From: Nonomuraea thailandensis
GTDB lineage: Bacteria; Actinomycetota; Actinomycetes; Streptosporangiales; Streptosporangiaceae
DNA length: 64,000 nucleotides
NCBI RefSeq assembly: GCF_024172165.1
Contig: NZ_JAMZEB010000002.1
Span: 5,415,501 to 5,479,500 of the forward strand
Reading direction: 5' to 3'
Under the pieces are notes generated by a model. It ran no database searches. It was not told the origin of the DNA and worked only from the letters and a program-made list of their open reading frames with translations. Positions 1-8,501 of this stretch are shown in pieces; position 1 is the first letter of the stretch; each line of letters starts with the position of its first letter. The translations under genes were made by a program, and so were the position numbers.

Positions 1-2460
1 GGGGGTGACGAGCCGCCGGTCGTGGCCGACGTGCCTGGACGGGCCGGTCAATCGTACGACGCCGCGGCACGGCAGGTCCGCCGCCGACGTGCCCGCGAGC
101 ACCTCGACGTCACCCGGCTCGACGACGCGGCGCAGGTCGCGGCCGGTGAACGCGGTGCGGTCGGCGTGCACGTGGAAGCACACCTCGGCGCTCTCGCCCG
201 GCTCCAGCCGCACCCTCGCGTAACCGGTGAGCTGCCGCACGGGCCTGGTGACCTGGGCGAGGACGTCGTGCAGGTAGAGCTGGACGACCTCCTCCCCGGC
301 CCGGCCGCCGGTGTTGCGCACGGTGACCGTCGCGGTGAACTCGCCGTCGGTGGGCACCTCCTCGTGGCTCAGGCGCAGGCCGGTCACCTCGAAGGCGGTG
401 TAGGAGGCGCCGTACCCGAAGGGGAACAGCGGCGTCGGGTCGAGGTTGCTGATGCCGTGGCTGTCGGTGCCCAGCGGGGGTTGCAGGTAGGTGCCGGGCT
501 GGCCGCCGGGGCCGCGGGGGATCTGCACAGGCAGCCGGCCCACGGGCTGGATGCGGCCGGACAGCACCCCGGCGATGGCGGCGCCGCCCTCCTCGCCGGG
601 CATGAACGCCTGGACCAGCGCGGCGGCGTACGCGTGCACCTCGCCTAGCGCGTACGGGCGGCCCGAGACGACGACCACGACCAGCGGCGTGCCGGTGGCG
701 GCCAGCTCGGCGAGCAGGTCGGCCTGCACGCCGGGCAGCCGCAGGTCGTCGGCGTCGCAGCCCTCCCCCGACGTGCCCTGGCCGAACAGGCCCGCCAGGT
801 CGCCCACCACGGCCACGCACACGTCCGCGTCGCGGGCGGCGGCCACCGCGCCGTCGAAGCCCGAGCGGTCCTCGCCCCGCACCTCGCAGCCCTTGGCGTA
901 GCTGATCTGCGCGCCGGGCAGCTCGGCGGTGAGCGCGTCGAGCACGGTGGGCGCCTCGACGCCGAGGCCGAGGCCGGGGTGGCGGGGCAGCACGTGGTTG
1001 GGGAAGGCGTAACAGCCCATGAACGTGCGCGGGTCGTGCGCGGCGGGCCCGACCACGGCCACGCGGCGCGGCGCCGTGCGCCGCTCGTCCGCGCTCGTTC
1101 CGGCGCCCGCGCTCATGTCCGCACCCGTGCTCGCGGGTGCTCCCGCAGCGGAGTCCTCGCCGAGCAGCGGCAGCACGTTCCCGGCGTCCAGCAGGATGAT
1201 CGACCGCTCGGCGAGCTCTCTGGCCAGGGCGCGGTTGGCGGGCGAGTCGAGGTCCACGGCCCCGGCCCCGGCGACCGAGCCCTCCGGCGTCCAGCCGGGG
1301 TCGAGCAGGCCGAGCTGCGCCTTCTGCGTGAGCAGGCGGCGTGCCGCCCGGTCCACCAGGGCCTCGGACAGCTCGCCCCGCCGCACCCGCTCGGCCAGGT
1401 GCTGCCCGAACCCGAGCGTGTCGGGCAGCTCGACGTCGATGCCCGCGCCGAGCGCCAGCGCGCCGGCCTCCTCCGGGCCGGCGGCGACCAGGTGCATGGT
1501 GGCCAGGAACGGGACGGCCCAGTAGTCGGAGACGACGGTGCCGGTGAACCCCCACTCCTCGCGCAGCACCTCGGTCAGCAGCCACGGGTCGGCCCCCGCC
1601 GGGACGCCGTCCACGTCGGCGTAGGAGTTCATCACCGAGCGGGCCCCGCCCAGCGCGATGGCGGTCTCGAACGGCGGCAGGATCATGTCCATCAGCTCGC
1701 GCCGGCCCATGGGCACGGGGCCGTGGTTGCGCGCGGCGCGCGAGGCGGAGTAGCCGGCGAAGTGCTTGAGCGTGGCGATGACGCCGGCGCCCTCCAGGCC
1801 GCGCACGTAGGCGGCGCCGAGCGTGCCGACGAGGTACGGGTCCTCGCCCATGGTCTCCTCGACGCGCCCCCACCGGTAGTCGCGCACCACGTCCAGCACG
1901 GGAGACAGCCCCTGGTGCACGCCCACGGCCCGCATGTCGCGGCCGATGGCGGCGGCCATCCGCTCGACCAGCCCGGGGTCGAACGTGGCGGCCCAGGCGA
2001 TGGCCGCAGGGTAGACGGTGGCGCCGTAGGCGGTGAAGCCGGTCAGGCACTCCTCGTGCACGATCGCGGGGATGCCGTGCCGGGACGCCTCGACGACGGC
2101 GCGCTGCAGGCGGACCACCTCTGCCGCGCCCTGCGCCGGGGTGACGGGGGCGCTGCCGTGCACGCGGGTCAGGTGCCCCAGCCCGTGGCGGACGGCCTCC
2201 TCCAGCGGCACCGTCCCCGAGGCGGCGAACACGTCCTGCATCGGCGCCACGTTGAGCGGCTCGGCGCCGGGCTCCGGCCCGGTCTCGGACGCGTCGTGAC
2301 TCATGTCGTTGCCGAGCCACCGGCTGCCGAGCTGGCCGATCTTCTCCTCAAGGGTCATCTCCGCAAGGAGGGCATCGACTCGGTCGGCCACGGCGAGCGC
2401 CGGGTCCTGCCACGGGCGCAGTGCCCGCTCCGCCGTCGGGGTCCGATCAAGAGCCGTCAT
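1..2460 (-). CDS. GH3 beta-glucosidase/beta-xylosidase (3' end beyond window)
   Basis: The reading frame is open from ATG 2460 to the window edge (820 codons), so only the extreme C-terminus is missing. GGAG lies 8 nt before the ATG. The N-terminus reads LEEKIGQLGSRW. The GH3 barrel follows, with LSPVLDVVRDYRWGRVEE and EDPYLVG, then VVSDYW, whose Asp312 fits the GH3 nucleophile. The last ~110 residues (VRNTGGRAGEEVVQLYL onward) are a fibronectin-III-like GH3 C-terminal domain. There is no signal peptide, so the enzyme is probably cytoplasmic and hydrolyses oligosaccharides imported by the divergent transporter at 2823-6004. The family fixes a beta-glycosidase; xyloside versus glucoside specificity cannot be read from sequence. 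An operator-like palindrome lies 41 bp upstream of the start. Confidence 0.93.
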   Translation of the reverse strand, partial: MTALDRTPTAERALRPWQDPALAVADRVDALLAEMTLEEKIGQLGSRWLGNDMSHDASETGPEPGAEPLNVAPMQDVFAASGTVPLEEAVRHGLGHLTRVHGSAPVTPAQGAAEVVRLQRAVVEASRHGIPAIVHEECLTGFTAYGATVYPAAIAWAATFDPGLVERMAAAIGRDMRAVGVHQGLSPVLDVVRDYRWGRVEETMGEDPYLVGTLGAAYVRGLEGAGVIATLKHFAGYSASRAARNHGPVPMGRRELMDMILPPFETAIALGGARSVMNSYADVDGVPAGADPWLLTEVLREEWGFTGTVVSDYWAVPFLATMHLVAAGPEEAGALALGAGIDVELPDTLGFGQHLAERVRRGELSEALVDRAARRLLTQKAQLGLLDPGWTPEGSVAGAGAVDLDSPANRALARELAERSIILLDAGNVLPLLGEDSAAGAPASTGADMSAGAGTSADERRTAPRRVAVVGPAAHDPRTFMGCYAFPNHVLPRHPGLGLGVEAPTVLDALTAELPGAQISYAKGCEVRGEDRSGFDGAVAAARDADVCVAVVGDLAGLFGQGTSGEGCDADDLRLPGVQADLLAELAATGTPLVVVVVSGRPYALGEVHAYAAALVQAFMPGEEGGAAIAGVLSGRIQPVGRLPVQIPRGPGGQPGTYLQPPLGTDSHGISNLDPTPLFPFGYGASYTAFEVTGLRLSHEEVPTDGEFTATVTVRNTGGRAGEEVVQLYLHDVLAQVTRPVRQLTGYARVRLEPGESAEVCFHVHADRTAFTGRDLRRVVEPGDVEVLAGTSAADLPCRGVVRLTGPSRHVGHDRRLVTP

Positions 2461-2500
2461 GTACTGCGCTCCTTAAAAGGTGCGGTGCTGCCGTAAGTTT

Positions 2501-2514
2501 TCGAAATGTTTCGA
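2501..2514. promoter_or_regulatory. Operator palindrome TCGAAATGTTTCGA
   Basis: The arms TCGAAA and TTTCGA flank a 2-nt centre, 41 bp upstream of the GH3 start codon. The CGAA..TTCG shape resembles operators described for LacI-family regulators of xylobiose/xylan genes in streptomycetes (BxlR type). The cognate regulator is not in the window, so the assignment is inference. Confidence 0.6.
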
Positions 2515-2633
2515 CACCGGTGGGCCACCTTGGCGCGAACCTTCCACCGTGCCGCGGACCTGGTGAAGGTTGGCGCGACGTTACCTTACACGTGAGCTCC
2601 AGGAAATCCAGAGGTTTCCTGATCGACAAGGTC

Positions 2634-2662
2634 TTGACACCTTTATTGCCGAAACCTAGATT
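2634..2662 (+). promoter_or_regulatory. Promoter of sugar ABC transporter operon
   Basis: TTGACA (2634-2639) and TAGATT (2657-2662) are separated by exactly 17 bp, a near-consensus housekeeping promoter. Transcription would start near 2669, giving a ~150-nt leader. The operator at 2682-2696 lies just downstream of the predicted start, where a bound repressor would block elongation. Confidence 0.7.
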
Positions 2663-2681
2663 GGCGAACCCCGCGGTCATG

Positions 2682-2696
2682 TCGAAAATGTTTCGA
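2682..2696. promoter_or_regulatory. Second operator palindrome TCGAAAATGTTTCGA
   Basis: It has the same arms as the site at 2501-2514 but a 3-nt centre. It sits about 13-27 nt downstream of the predicted transcription start of the transporter operon. The two sites are about 181 bp apart, so one dimeric or looping LacI-type repressor could control both divergent units. Confidence 0.6.
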
Positions 2697-2822
2697 TGAG
2701 CTGACTTTAGGAGGAGTGGAAAGTGGCATCGCGACGATGCCGATCCACGGCCGCCGGCCATCGCATGCAGTGATCAACGAGCCGCGAACCCCAGCCCGCG
2801 GCATACAAGTACGGAGATCAGC

Positions 2823-4190
2823 GTGGAGTCCAGGACAACCTCTCGCCGCAATTTCCTCAGCCTCGTCTCCATGGGTGTCCCCCTCGGAGCAGCACTCGCC
2901 GCCTGCGGCGGCACAGGACCCACCCAGACCGGCGCCGGTGGCGGCGGCGGGAACGCCACCACCGGTGGTGGCGGCGGCAACAGCGCCACGTACTGGTACC
3001 TGTCGACGCAGCCCCAGGAGGGCGTGCGCACCAGGACCATGGAGCGGCACAACCAGGCCAACCCCAACGCGAAGATCGAAGGCACGACCTTCCAGAACGA
3101 CGCGTTCAAGACGAAGATCAAGACGGCCATCGGCGCCGGCCAGGCCCCCACTCTGATCTGGGGCTGGGGCGGCGGCGGCCTGCGCAGCTATGTGCAGGCG
3201 GGCCAGGTCGAGGACCTGACCTCGTGGTTCGACCAGAACCCGGCCGTGAAGGACAAGCTGTTCCCCTCCGCCTTCGGCGCGGCCACCGTCGACGGCAAGA
3301 TCTACGCGATGCCGTGCGAGACCCTGCAGCCCATCGTCCTGTACTACGACAAGCGGGCCTTCGACAAGATCGGCGCCCAGCCGCCCCAGACGTGGGGCGA
3401 CATCCTGGACCTGGTGCCCAAGTTCAACGCCAAGGGCATCGCGCCGTTCTCCCTCGGCGGCCAGTCCCGCTGGACGAACATGATGTGGCTGGAGTTCCTC
3501 TTCGACCGCATCGGCGGCCCCGAGATCTTCCAGGCCGTGTTCGACGGCGAGAAGGACGCCTGGAACAACCCGCTCGCGATCCAGGCTCTGGGCGAGGTGC
3601 AGAAGCTGGTCAAGGCCGACGGGTTCGTCAAGGGCTTCTCCTCGATCACCGCCGACTCCAACGCCGACCAGGCGCTGCTGTACACCGGCAAGGCCGCGAT
3701 GATGCTGCACGGCGGCTGGACGTACGGCAGCATGTCCACCGACGGCGGCGACTTCGTCTCCGGCGGCAACCTCGGCTACATGAACTTCCCGCCGGTCGAC
3801 GGCGGCAAGGGCGACCCCGGCAACACGGTCGGCAACCCCGGCCAGTACATGTCCATCTCCTCCAAGGCCACGCCCGAGCAGAAGGAGATCGCCAAGAAGT
3901 TCTTCTCCGGCGCGCTGATCGACGACACCTCGGCCAAGGAGTGGGTGGGGACGGGCGCCGTCCCGATCCTCAAGGGCGCGGACGCGCACTTCGCTACCTC
4001 CAAGGACAAGGACTTCCTGACCTTCGTCTACAACATCGCCGTCAACGCCAAGTCCTTCGGACAGTCGTGGGACCAGGCGCTCAGCCCGACGGCCGCCGAG
4101 GTGCTGCTGGACAACATCTCCAAGCTGTTCCAGCTGTCGATCTCGCCGCAGGAGTTCGCCACGAACATGAACGCGGTCATCGGCAAGTGA
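2823..4190 (+). CDS. Sugar ABC transporter substrate-binding lipoprotein
   Basis: This 455-residue protein begins at GTG 2823, with GGAG 6 nt upstream. The N-terminus combines a twin-arginine-like TSRRNFL with a lipobox ending LAAC, so it is probably exported (perhaps by Tat) and lipid-anchored. A Gly-rich linker follows, then an extracellular solute-binding family 1 fold with ESxxNxD-like lobes and many aromatic residues. It should capture an oligosaccharide and deliver it to the two permeases downstream. Its stop overlaps the next start by 4 nt (GTGA). The divergent GH3 enzyme and shared operators point to a beta-linked xylo- or gluco-oligosaccharide, as in bxl/ceb-type loci. No ATPase is encoded; a shared MsiK-type ATPase elsewhere is likely. 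Confidence 0.9.
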   Translation: MESRTTSRRNFLSLVSMGVPLGAALAACGGTGPTQTGAGGGGGNATTGGGGGNSATYWYLSTQPQEGVRTRTMERHNQANPNAKIEGTTFQNDAFKTKIKTAIGAGQAPTLIWGWGGGGLRSYVQAGQVEDLTSWFDQNPAVKDKLFPSAFGAATVDGKIYAMPCETLQPIVLYYDKRAFDKIGAQPPQTWGDILDLVPKFNAKGIAPFSLGGQSRWTNMMWLEFLFDRIGGPEIFQAVFDGEKDAWNNPLAIQALGEVQKLVKADGFVKGFSSITADSNADQALLYTGKAAMMLHGGWTYGSMSTDGGDFVSGGNLGYMNFPPVDGGKGDPGNTVGNPGQYMSISSKATPEQKEIAKKFFSGALIDDTSAKEWVGTGAVPILKGADAHFATSKDKDFLTFVYNIAVNAKSFGQSWDQALSPTAAEVLLDNISKLFQLSISPQEFATNMNAVIGK

Positions 4191-5098
4191 GCGCGACCGC
4201 CACGGCCGCCAGGCCCGCCTCCAAGGCGGGCCGTGGCGGCTCCCTCGCGTGGATGACCGTCCCGGCGCTGGTGTTCTTCCTCGGTTTCGCCATCATCCCG
4301 CTGATCGGCGTGCTCGCTCTGAGCTTCGTGACGTGGGACGGGATCGGGGCGATGAGCCTCGCCGGCCTCAGCAACTGGGTCACGATCCTGAGCGATCCCG
4401 GCCTGCCGCACGCGCTCTGGGTCACCTTCCTCCTCATGGCCGTGTCGTGGGCGGTCCAGACACCGGCGAGCATCCTGATGGGCGCGTTCCTGGCCGGGCA
4501 CCAGCGCTACCGGGCGGTCCTGTCGGTGGTGTTCTTCGTCCCGCTGCTGCTCAGCTCGGCCGCCCTGGCGATCACGTACAAGGCGCTGCTCGACCCGAAC
4601 TTCGGGCTGGGCGCGGGCCTGGGGATCGACATCCTGATCCAGGACTGGCTGGGCGACCCGGTGCTCGCCTTCAGCGTGGTGATCTTCGTGGTGTCGTGGC
4701 AGTACATCCCGTTCCATTCGCTGATCTACCAGGGCGCCATCCGCCAGATCCCCCGCTCGATGTACGAGGCCGCGGAGCTGGACGGCGCGGGCCGGGTGCG
4801 CAGGTTCTTCAGCATCACGCTGCCGCAGCTCAAGTACACGGTCATCACGTCCTCGACGCTGATGGTGGTCGGCTCGCTGACGCTGTTCGACCTGATCTTC
4901 GTGCTGACGGCCGGCGGCCCCGGTGACGCCACCCGGGTGCTCGCGGTCGACATGTACAAGCGCGGCTTCATGGCCAACCTCATGGGCCCGGCCAGCGTGA
5001 TCGCGATCGTCCTCGTCCTCGTCGGCCTGGCCCTCTCGCTGCTGCTGCGCAGGCTCGGCGGGCGCGACTCCAGCCACAGCCAGCTAGAAGGGGCCTGA
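4187..5098 (+). CDS. Sugar ABC transporter permease 1 (MalF-type)
   Basis: The start GTG 4187 overlaps the preceding TGA and gives 303 residues; the frame is also open upstream but only as a shadow of the binding-protein gene. There are six hydrophobic segments. The cytoplasmic EAA loop is intact (EAAELDGAGRVRRFF...LPQL), marking the ATPase-contact site of binding-protein-dependent permeases. It forms a heterodimer with the permease at 5102-6004. Translational coupling to the binding protein is evident from the 4-nt overlap. Confidence 0.9.
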   Translation: MSATATAARPASKAGRGGSLAWMTVPALVFFLGFAIIPLIGVLALSFVTWDGIGAMSLAGLSNWVTILSDPGLPHALWVTFLLMAVSWAVQTPASILMGAFLAGHQRYRAVLSVVFFVPLLLSSAALAITYKALLDPNFGLGAGLGIDILIQDWLGDPVLAFSVVIFVVSWQYIPFHSLIYQGAIRQIPRSMYEAAELDGAGRVRRFFSITLPQLKYTVITSSTLMVVGSLTLFDLIFVLTAGGPGDATRVLAVDMYKRGFMANLMGPASVIAIVLVLVGLALSLLLRRLGGRDSSHSQLEGA

Positions 5099-5101
5099 CG
5101 C

Positions 5102-6004
5102 ATGACGACCGTCCCCACCAGGGCCCCGGAGCACCTCGAAACCGCCAGGGCCGACCCGCGCCACCGCCGCGTCACCTCGCGCGGCAAGGAGCGGCCCAAC
5201 TACCTGGCCGGGCTGACCAGCGTGTTGTGGCTGGTGATCGTGGTCGTGCCGATCTACTGGATCGTCATCACCAGCTTCAAGTCCCAGTCGAGGTACTACC
5301 TGGAGAACCCGTTCGCCCTGCCGTCGGAGCCGACGCTGGCGAACTACCGGCTGGTCATCGAGTCGGACTTCGTGCAGTACTTCGTCAACAGCGTCATCGT
5401 CACCATCGGCGCCGTGGTGCCGGCCGTGGCGGTCAGCTTCATGGCGGCCTACGCGATCGTGCGCGGCGGCAGGAGCAGGCTGCTGCGCTGGACGAACTCG
5501 CTGTTCCTCATGGGGCTGGCCATCCCGCTGCAGGCCACGATCATCCCGGTCTACCTGATCATCATCCAGCTCGGCCTGTACGACTCGCTGATGGCGATGA
5601 TCCTGCCGTCGATCGCGTTCGCGATCCCCCTGTCGGTGCTGGTCCTGTCGAACTTCATCAGGGACGTGCCGAAGGAGCTGTTCGAGTCGATGCGGATCGA
5701 CGGCGCGACCGAGCGCGCGATGCTCTGGCGGCTGGCGTTCCCGCTGGTCCGCCCGGCCGTGGTGACCGTCACGATCTACAACGCGCTGCACATCTGGAAC
5801 GGGTTCCTGCTGCCGCTGGTGCTCACGCAGACCCCGGACAAGCGCGTGCTGCCGCTGGCGCTGTGGTCCTTCCAGGAGGAGTACAGCATCAACGTGCCCG
5901 CCGTGCTGGCCTCCGTCGTGCTGACCACGCTGCCCATCCTCATCCTGTACGTGGTCGGCCGCCGCCAGCTCCTCAGCGGGCTGACCGCGGGCTTCAGCAA
6001 GTAG
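5102..6004 (+). CDS. Sugar ABC transporter permease 2 (MalG-type)
   Basis: The 300-residue membrane protein starts 3 nt after the previous stop. A ~30-residue hydrophilic N-terminus precedes six membrane segments, and the EAA-type loop reads ESMRIDGATERAMLWRL. It ends with the LTAGFSK tail common in MalG-like permeases. It is the last gene of the transporter operon, and no ATPase gene follows. The stop codon overlaps the 3' end of the convergent kinase-like gene by 11 bp. Confidence 0.9.
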   Translation: MTTVPTRAPEHLETARADPRHRRVTSRGKERPNYLAGLTSVLWLVIVVVPIYWIVITSFKSQSRYYLENPFALPSEPTLANYRLVIESDFVQYFVNSVIVTIGAVVPAVAVSFMAAYAIVRGGRSRLLRWTNSLFLMGLAIPLQATIIPVYLIIIQLGLYDSLMAMILPSIAFAIPLSVLVLSNFIRDVPKELFESMRIDGATERAMLWRLAFPLVRPAVVTVTIYNALHIWNGFLLPLVLTQTPDKRVLPLALWSFQEEYSINVPAVLASVVLTTLPILILYVVGRRQLLSGLTAGFSK

Positions 6005-6755
6005 TGAGAGCGCTCTCGTGGCGGCGCAGGTGCTCGATGTTCAGCTCGTAGAAACGATCGTCGCCGCGGGCGACGTGGCCGGCGAAGGCCGCGTCGCCCG
6101 CGGCGGCACGCTCGCGCATGAAGCCGACCAGGTGCTCCAGGCGCCTGATCGCGGTCCGCACCAGTGCCTGCCTGCCGGCCTCGTCGAGCCCGTACGCGTC
6201 GGCGAACAGCCGTAGCCGCCGCGCCTGCTCCGCCACCGGGATCCCGTCGCCGTCACCCGGATCGTGCAGCGGCACGAACCGGTAGGCCGCGTACGCCACG
6301 TCCCAGACGCGCGGCCCCGGATGCGCCGTGTCGAAGTCGATGAACGCGACCGGCCTGCCCTGCCTGAACACGCAGTTGTACGTGGCCACGTCGCCGTGGC
6401 AGATCACCTCGGCCGGCTCGACCGGCGGGAAGTACCAGACGTCCTGGTGCGGCAGGCCCACCGTGGCGTCGTGGTAGTCGCGCAGCAGCCGGGCCACGGC
6501 CGCCAGCACCTCGTCCGTGCGCACCCAGCCGGGCAGCGGGTAGTCGGCCGTCTGCCCCGGCACGAAGTCGAGGACCTCCCGCCCCCGCTCGTCGAGGCCG
6601 TGGCTCCTCGGGGCGCCGGTGAACCCGCGGGCCTCCAGGTGCCGCAGCAGCGCGTGCACGGCCGGGGTCCAGGGGCCCGGCGGGCGGCGTACGGTGTCGC
6701 CCGCCCGCACCACGTGGTTGACGCCGCCACCCGTCAGCACCTCTTCCTCGGGCAC
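5994..6755 (-). CDS. APH-family phosphotransferase (aminoglycoside/choline kinase fold)
   Basis: The GTG start at 6755 is preceded by GAGGAGG. The 253-residue protein carries the phosphotransferase loop ICHGDVATYN (His120-Asp122) followed by FIDFDTAHPGP, the metal-binding segment of the APH fold. It lacks features tying it to a known resistance enzyme, so a small-molecule kinase is all that can be claimed. Residues at the C-terminus (HLRRHES) overlap the transporter operon end. It is encoded alone, convergent to that operon. Confidence 0.85.
   Translation of the reverse strand: MPEEEVLTGGGVNHVVRAGDTVRRPPGPWTPAVHALLRHLEARGFTGAPRSHGLDERGREVLDFVPGQTADYPLPGWVRTDEVLAAVARLLRDYHDATVGLPHQDVWYFPPVEPAEVICHGDVATYNCVFRQGRPVAFIDFDTAHPGPRVWDVAYAAYRFVPLHDPGDGDGIPVAEQARRLRLFADAYGLDEAGRQALVRTAIRRLEHLVGFMRERAAAGDAAFAGHVARGDDRFYELNIEHLRRHESALTTC
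6006..6017. promoter_or_regulatory. Perfect palindrome GAGAGCGCTCTC
   Basis: This 12-bp perfect palindrome starts 2 bp after the transporter stop and lies inside the 3' end of the convergent kinase gene. In its 14-bp context it matches the CebR operator TGGGAGCGCTCCCA at 11 positions. It could be an operator, a processing or terminator element, or chance. Confidence 0.4.
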
Positions 6756-6906
6756 CGCACCTCCTCGATCGCCGGGTCAGTGTGCCACGACGCCTCCGGG
6801 CTCCGCGCCCCCTTTTCCCGGCGTCGCAGGCGTACGGGCCGGACGGGAGCGCCGCCGGAGACGTGCGGACGGGACCCTCACGAAGGGGCTCAGCGCACCG
6901 GAGTGA

Positions 6907-7737
6907 TCACCGGCGCGCCCGGAACGCCACGGCCGTCGTGGAGGTGATCGCCGTCACCAGCACGACGGTGAGCAGGACGGTGTTCATCGGGTTGCGCCGG
7001 CGGCCGGGCGGCTCGGCCTGCCGGACGTGCCGCCGGGCCGAGGGCGTCGCGCTGGGGGTGGGCGTCGGGGTCGGGGCCGGCGTGGGCGGCGGCAGCACGC
7101 GGACCGGCACCACGGGCGGGGCGACGGCCCTCGGCTCCGCCGCCCGCGGCCGGCCGCGGGGGCACTCCCCCAGCACGACCCCGCCCGCGCACACGCCGTC
7201 GGGGAAGACCGTCACCTGCGGCACCGTGACCTCGGGCGCCGCCCGCCGCTTGGCGCGCGGCATCGAGATCGACACCTTGGGGCCGGGCGACCGCCGCGTC
7301 ATCACCCGCGGGACCTTCACCGTGGGGCCGACGGTGACCCTCCTGGGCGGCTCGGGCCTGCGTACGGACACCCGCGGCACCGGCCGCGGCGACGGCACCT
7401 TGCCCGCTTCGGGCACCGCCCGCGGCGGCGGCACCCGCCCCGCCATCGGCACCGCCCGCGGAGCCCCCGCCCGCGCCCCGACCGGCACGGAAAGCGAGGC
7501 CACCGCCCGCACGCCCTTCGGCCCGGAACGCCGGGCCGCCGCCCGCACGCCTTCCGGCCCGGAACGGCGGCCCGCCGCCCGCTCGGGCAACAGCCCCTGC
7601 GCGGACACAGCGCTCCACTCGGCCGCCGGGGTCAGGCCGGTCAGCGATTCGGGGCCGGCCGCGGCCGGGCCGGCCGCGGCGGCCAGCGCGAGGGTGGCGG
7701 CGAGCAGCAGGGGCGCGCGCCTGACGCCCACGGTCAC
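6907..7737 (-). CDS. Secreted Pro/Arg-rich protein with C-terminal membrane anchor
   Basis: The start GTG 7737 overlaps the upstream TGA by 4 nt, giving 276 residues. A signal peptide (RRAPLLLAATLALAAAAGPAAA) is followed by a long low-complexity region with degenerate RRSGPxGVRA and xRVPPPRAVPEAGKVP segments. Then comes a short cysteine pair (PDGVCAGGVVLGECPRG), a PTPAPTPTPTPS linker, and a C-terminal helix (NTVLLTVVLVTAITSTTAV) ending in basic residues. This suggests a surface protein held by its C-terminus. No enzymatic domain was recognised. It is translationally coupled to the DUF4239-like protein, so the two may act together. Confidence 0.7.
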   Translation of the reverse strand: MTVGVRRAPLLLAATLALAAAAGPAAAGPESLTGLTPAAEWSAVSAQGLLPERAAGRRSGPEGVRAAARRSGPKGVRAVASLSVPVGARAGAPRAVPMAGRVPPPRAVPEAGKVPSPRPVPRVSVRRPEPPRRVTVGPTVKVPRVMTRRSPGPKVSISMPRAKRRAAPEVTVPQVTVFPDGVCAGGVVLGECPRGRPRAAEPRAVAPPVVPVRVLPPPTPAPTPTPTPSATPSARRHVRQAEPPGRRRNPMNTVLLTVVLVTAITSTTAVAFRARR

Positions 7738-8501
7738 ATCCCCCCGCTGATCCGCGTGAACTCCTCCAGCGCCCCACGGAACGCCTCCGGCCCGACGGCC
7801 AGCGGCCCGTCGAAGGCGCGGGAGATGTCCCACGTCAGGTAGGTGCCGAACCCGATCAGCGCCGCCGTCGCCACCAGCGGCAGCATGGCCGGCCCGCGCG
7901 GCCTGGCCCCGGCCAGGAACGGGAAGACCACGACCAGCACCCCGGTGAGGACCGTCAGGAACAGCAGCCCGTCGGGCGGCGCGGCGCCGGCGTCGGCGGT
8001 GCGCTGCGCGCGGGCCGTGGAGATGGCGCTGACGTGCTCCAGCACGGTCGCCTTGGCGTCCTCCTCCTCGTCGTCGCCCGGCTGCAGCGCGTTGACCCGC
8101 CCGCGCAGGTCGTCCATGCGCTCGTCGCCGACGGGATGCATGCGCCCGCCGGCCATGAGCGGCCACTCGTCCCTGACCACGAAGGACACGTAGTCGCGCA
8201 GCGACCTGCGCACCTCCTCGGGCGCGGAGCCCGGCAGCCCCGAGGCGGCCCAGTAGGCGTCCACCGAGGCCTGGCTCTCGGCGTGGGTGTTGAGCCTGGC
8301 GGCGTCGGCCGTGGTCCAGGGAACGATGATCGCGATGGCGAACACGAGCAGGAACATGGCCGACAACATCGCGCCGGCGTGCGCGGCCGACGGGCCGTTG
8401 GGGTCACGGTCCTCGCCGGCCGTCTTCACCCGCCTGAACAGCAGCGCGGTGAGCGCCACCGCGCCCACCGCCGCCAAGATCGAGAGGATGTACGCCACCA
8501 T
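7734..8501 (-). CDS. DUF4239 (bestrophin-like) membrane protein
   Basis: This 255-residue protein starts at ATG 8501 with GGGAGA upstream. Two N-terminal membrane helices (about 3-22 and 43-62) and two C-terminal helices (about 183-203 and 208-228) bracket a ~115-residue polar domain. That domain contains LRDYVSFVVRDEWPLM, a typical DUF4239 segment. The family is widespread in actinomycetes without established biochemistry; a channel-like role is inferred only from the family name. It is the first gene of a two-gene operon with the Pro-rich anchored protein. Confidence 0.8.
   Translation of the reverse strand: MVAYILSILAAVGAVALTALLFRRVKTAGEDRDPNGPSAAHAGAMLSAMFLLVFAIAIIVPWTTADAARLNTHAESQASVDAYWAASGLPGSAPEEVRRSLRDYVSFVVRDEWPLMAGGRMHPVGDERMDDLRGRVNALQPGDDEEEDAKATVLEHVSAISTARAQRTADAGAAPPDGLLFLTVLTGVLVVVFPFLAGARPRGPAMLPLVATAALIGFGTYLTWDISRAFDGPLAVGPEAFRGALEEFTRISGGM

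Larger units (their letters stand above)
2461..2822. promoter_or_regulatory. Divergent intergenic control region, GH3 / sugar ABC operon
   Basis: This 362-bp gene-free stretch is clearly AT-richer than its surroundings. It holds two TCGAAA/TTTCGA palindromes, a strong sigma-70-like promoter for the rightward operon, and an imperfect inverted repeat (AGGAAA...TTTCCT, 2601-2620). No small ORF with a plausible ribosome binding site was seen. Confidence 0.75.

Noticed and set aside
5994..6755. Aminoglycoside resistance gene
   Set aside because: The APH fold is clear but nothing distinguishes it from the many actinomycete kinases of this family with other substrates.
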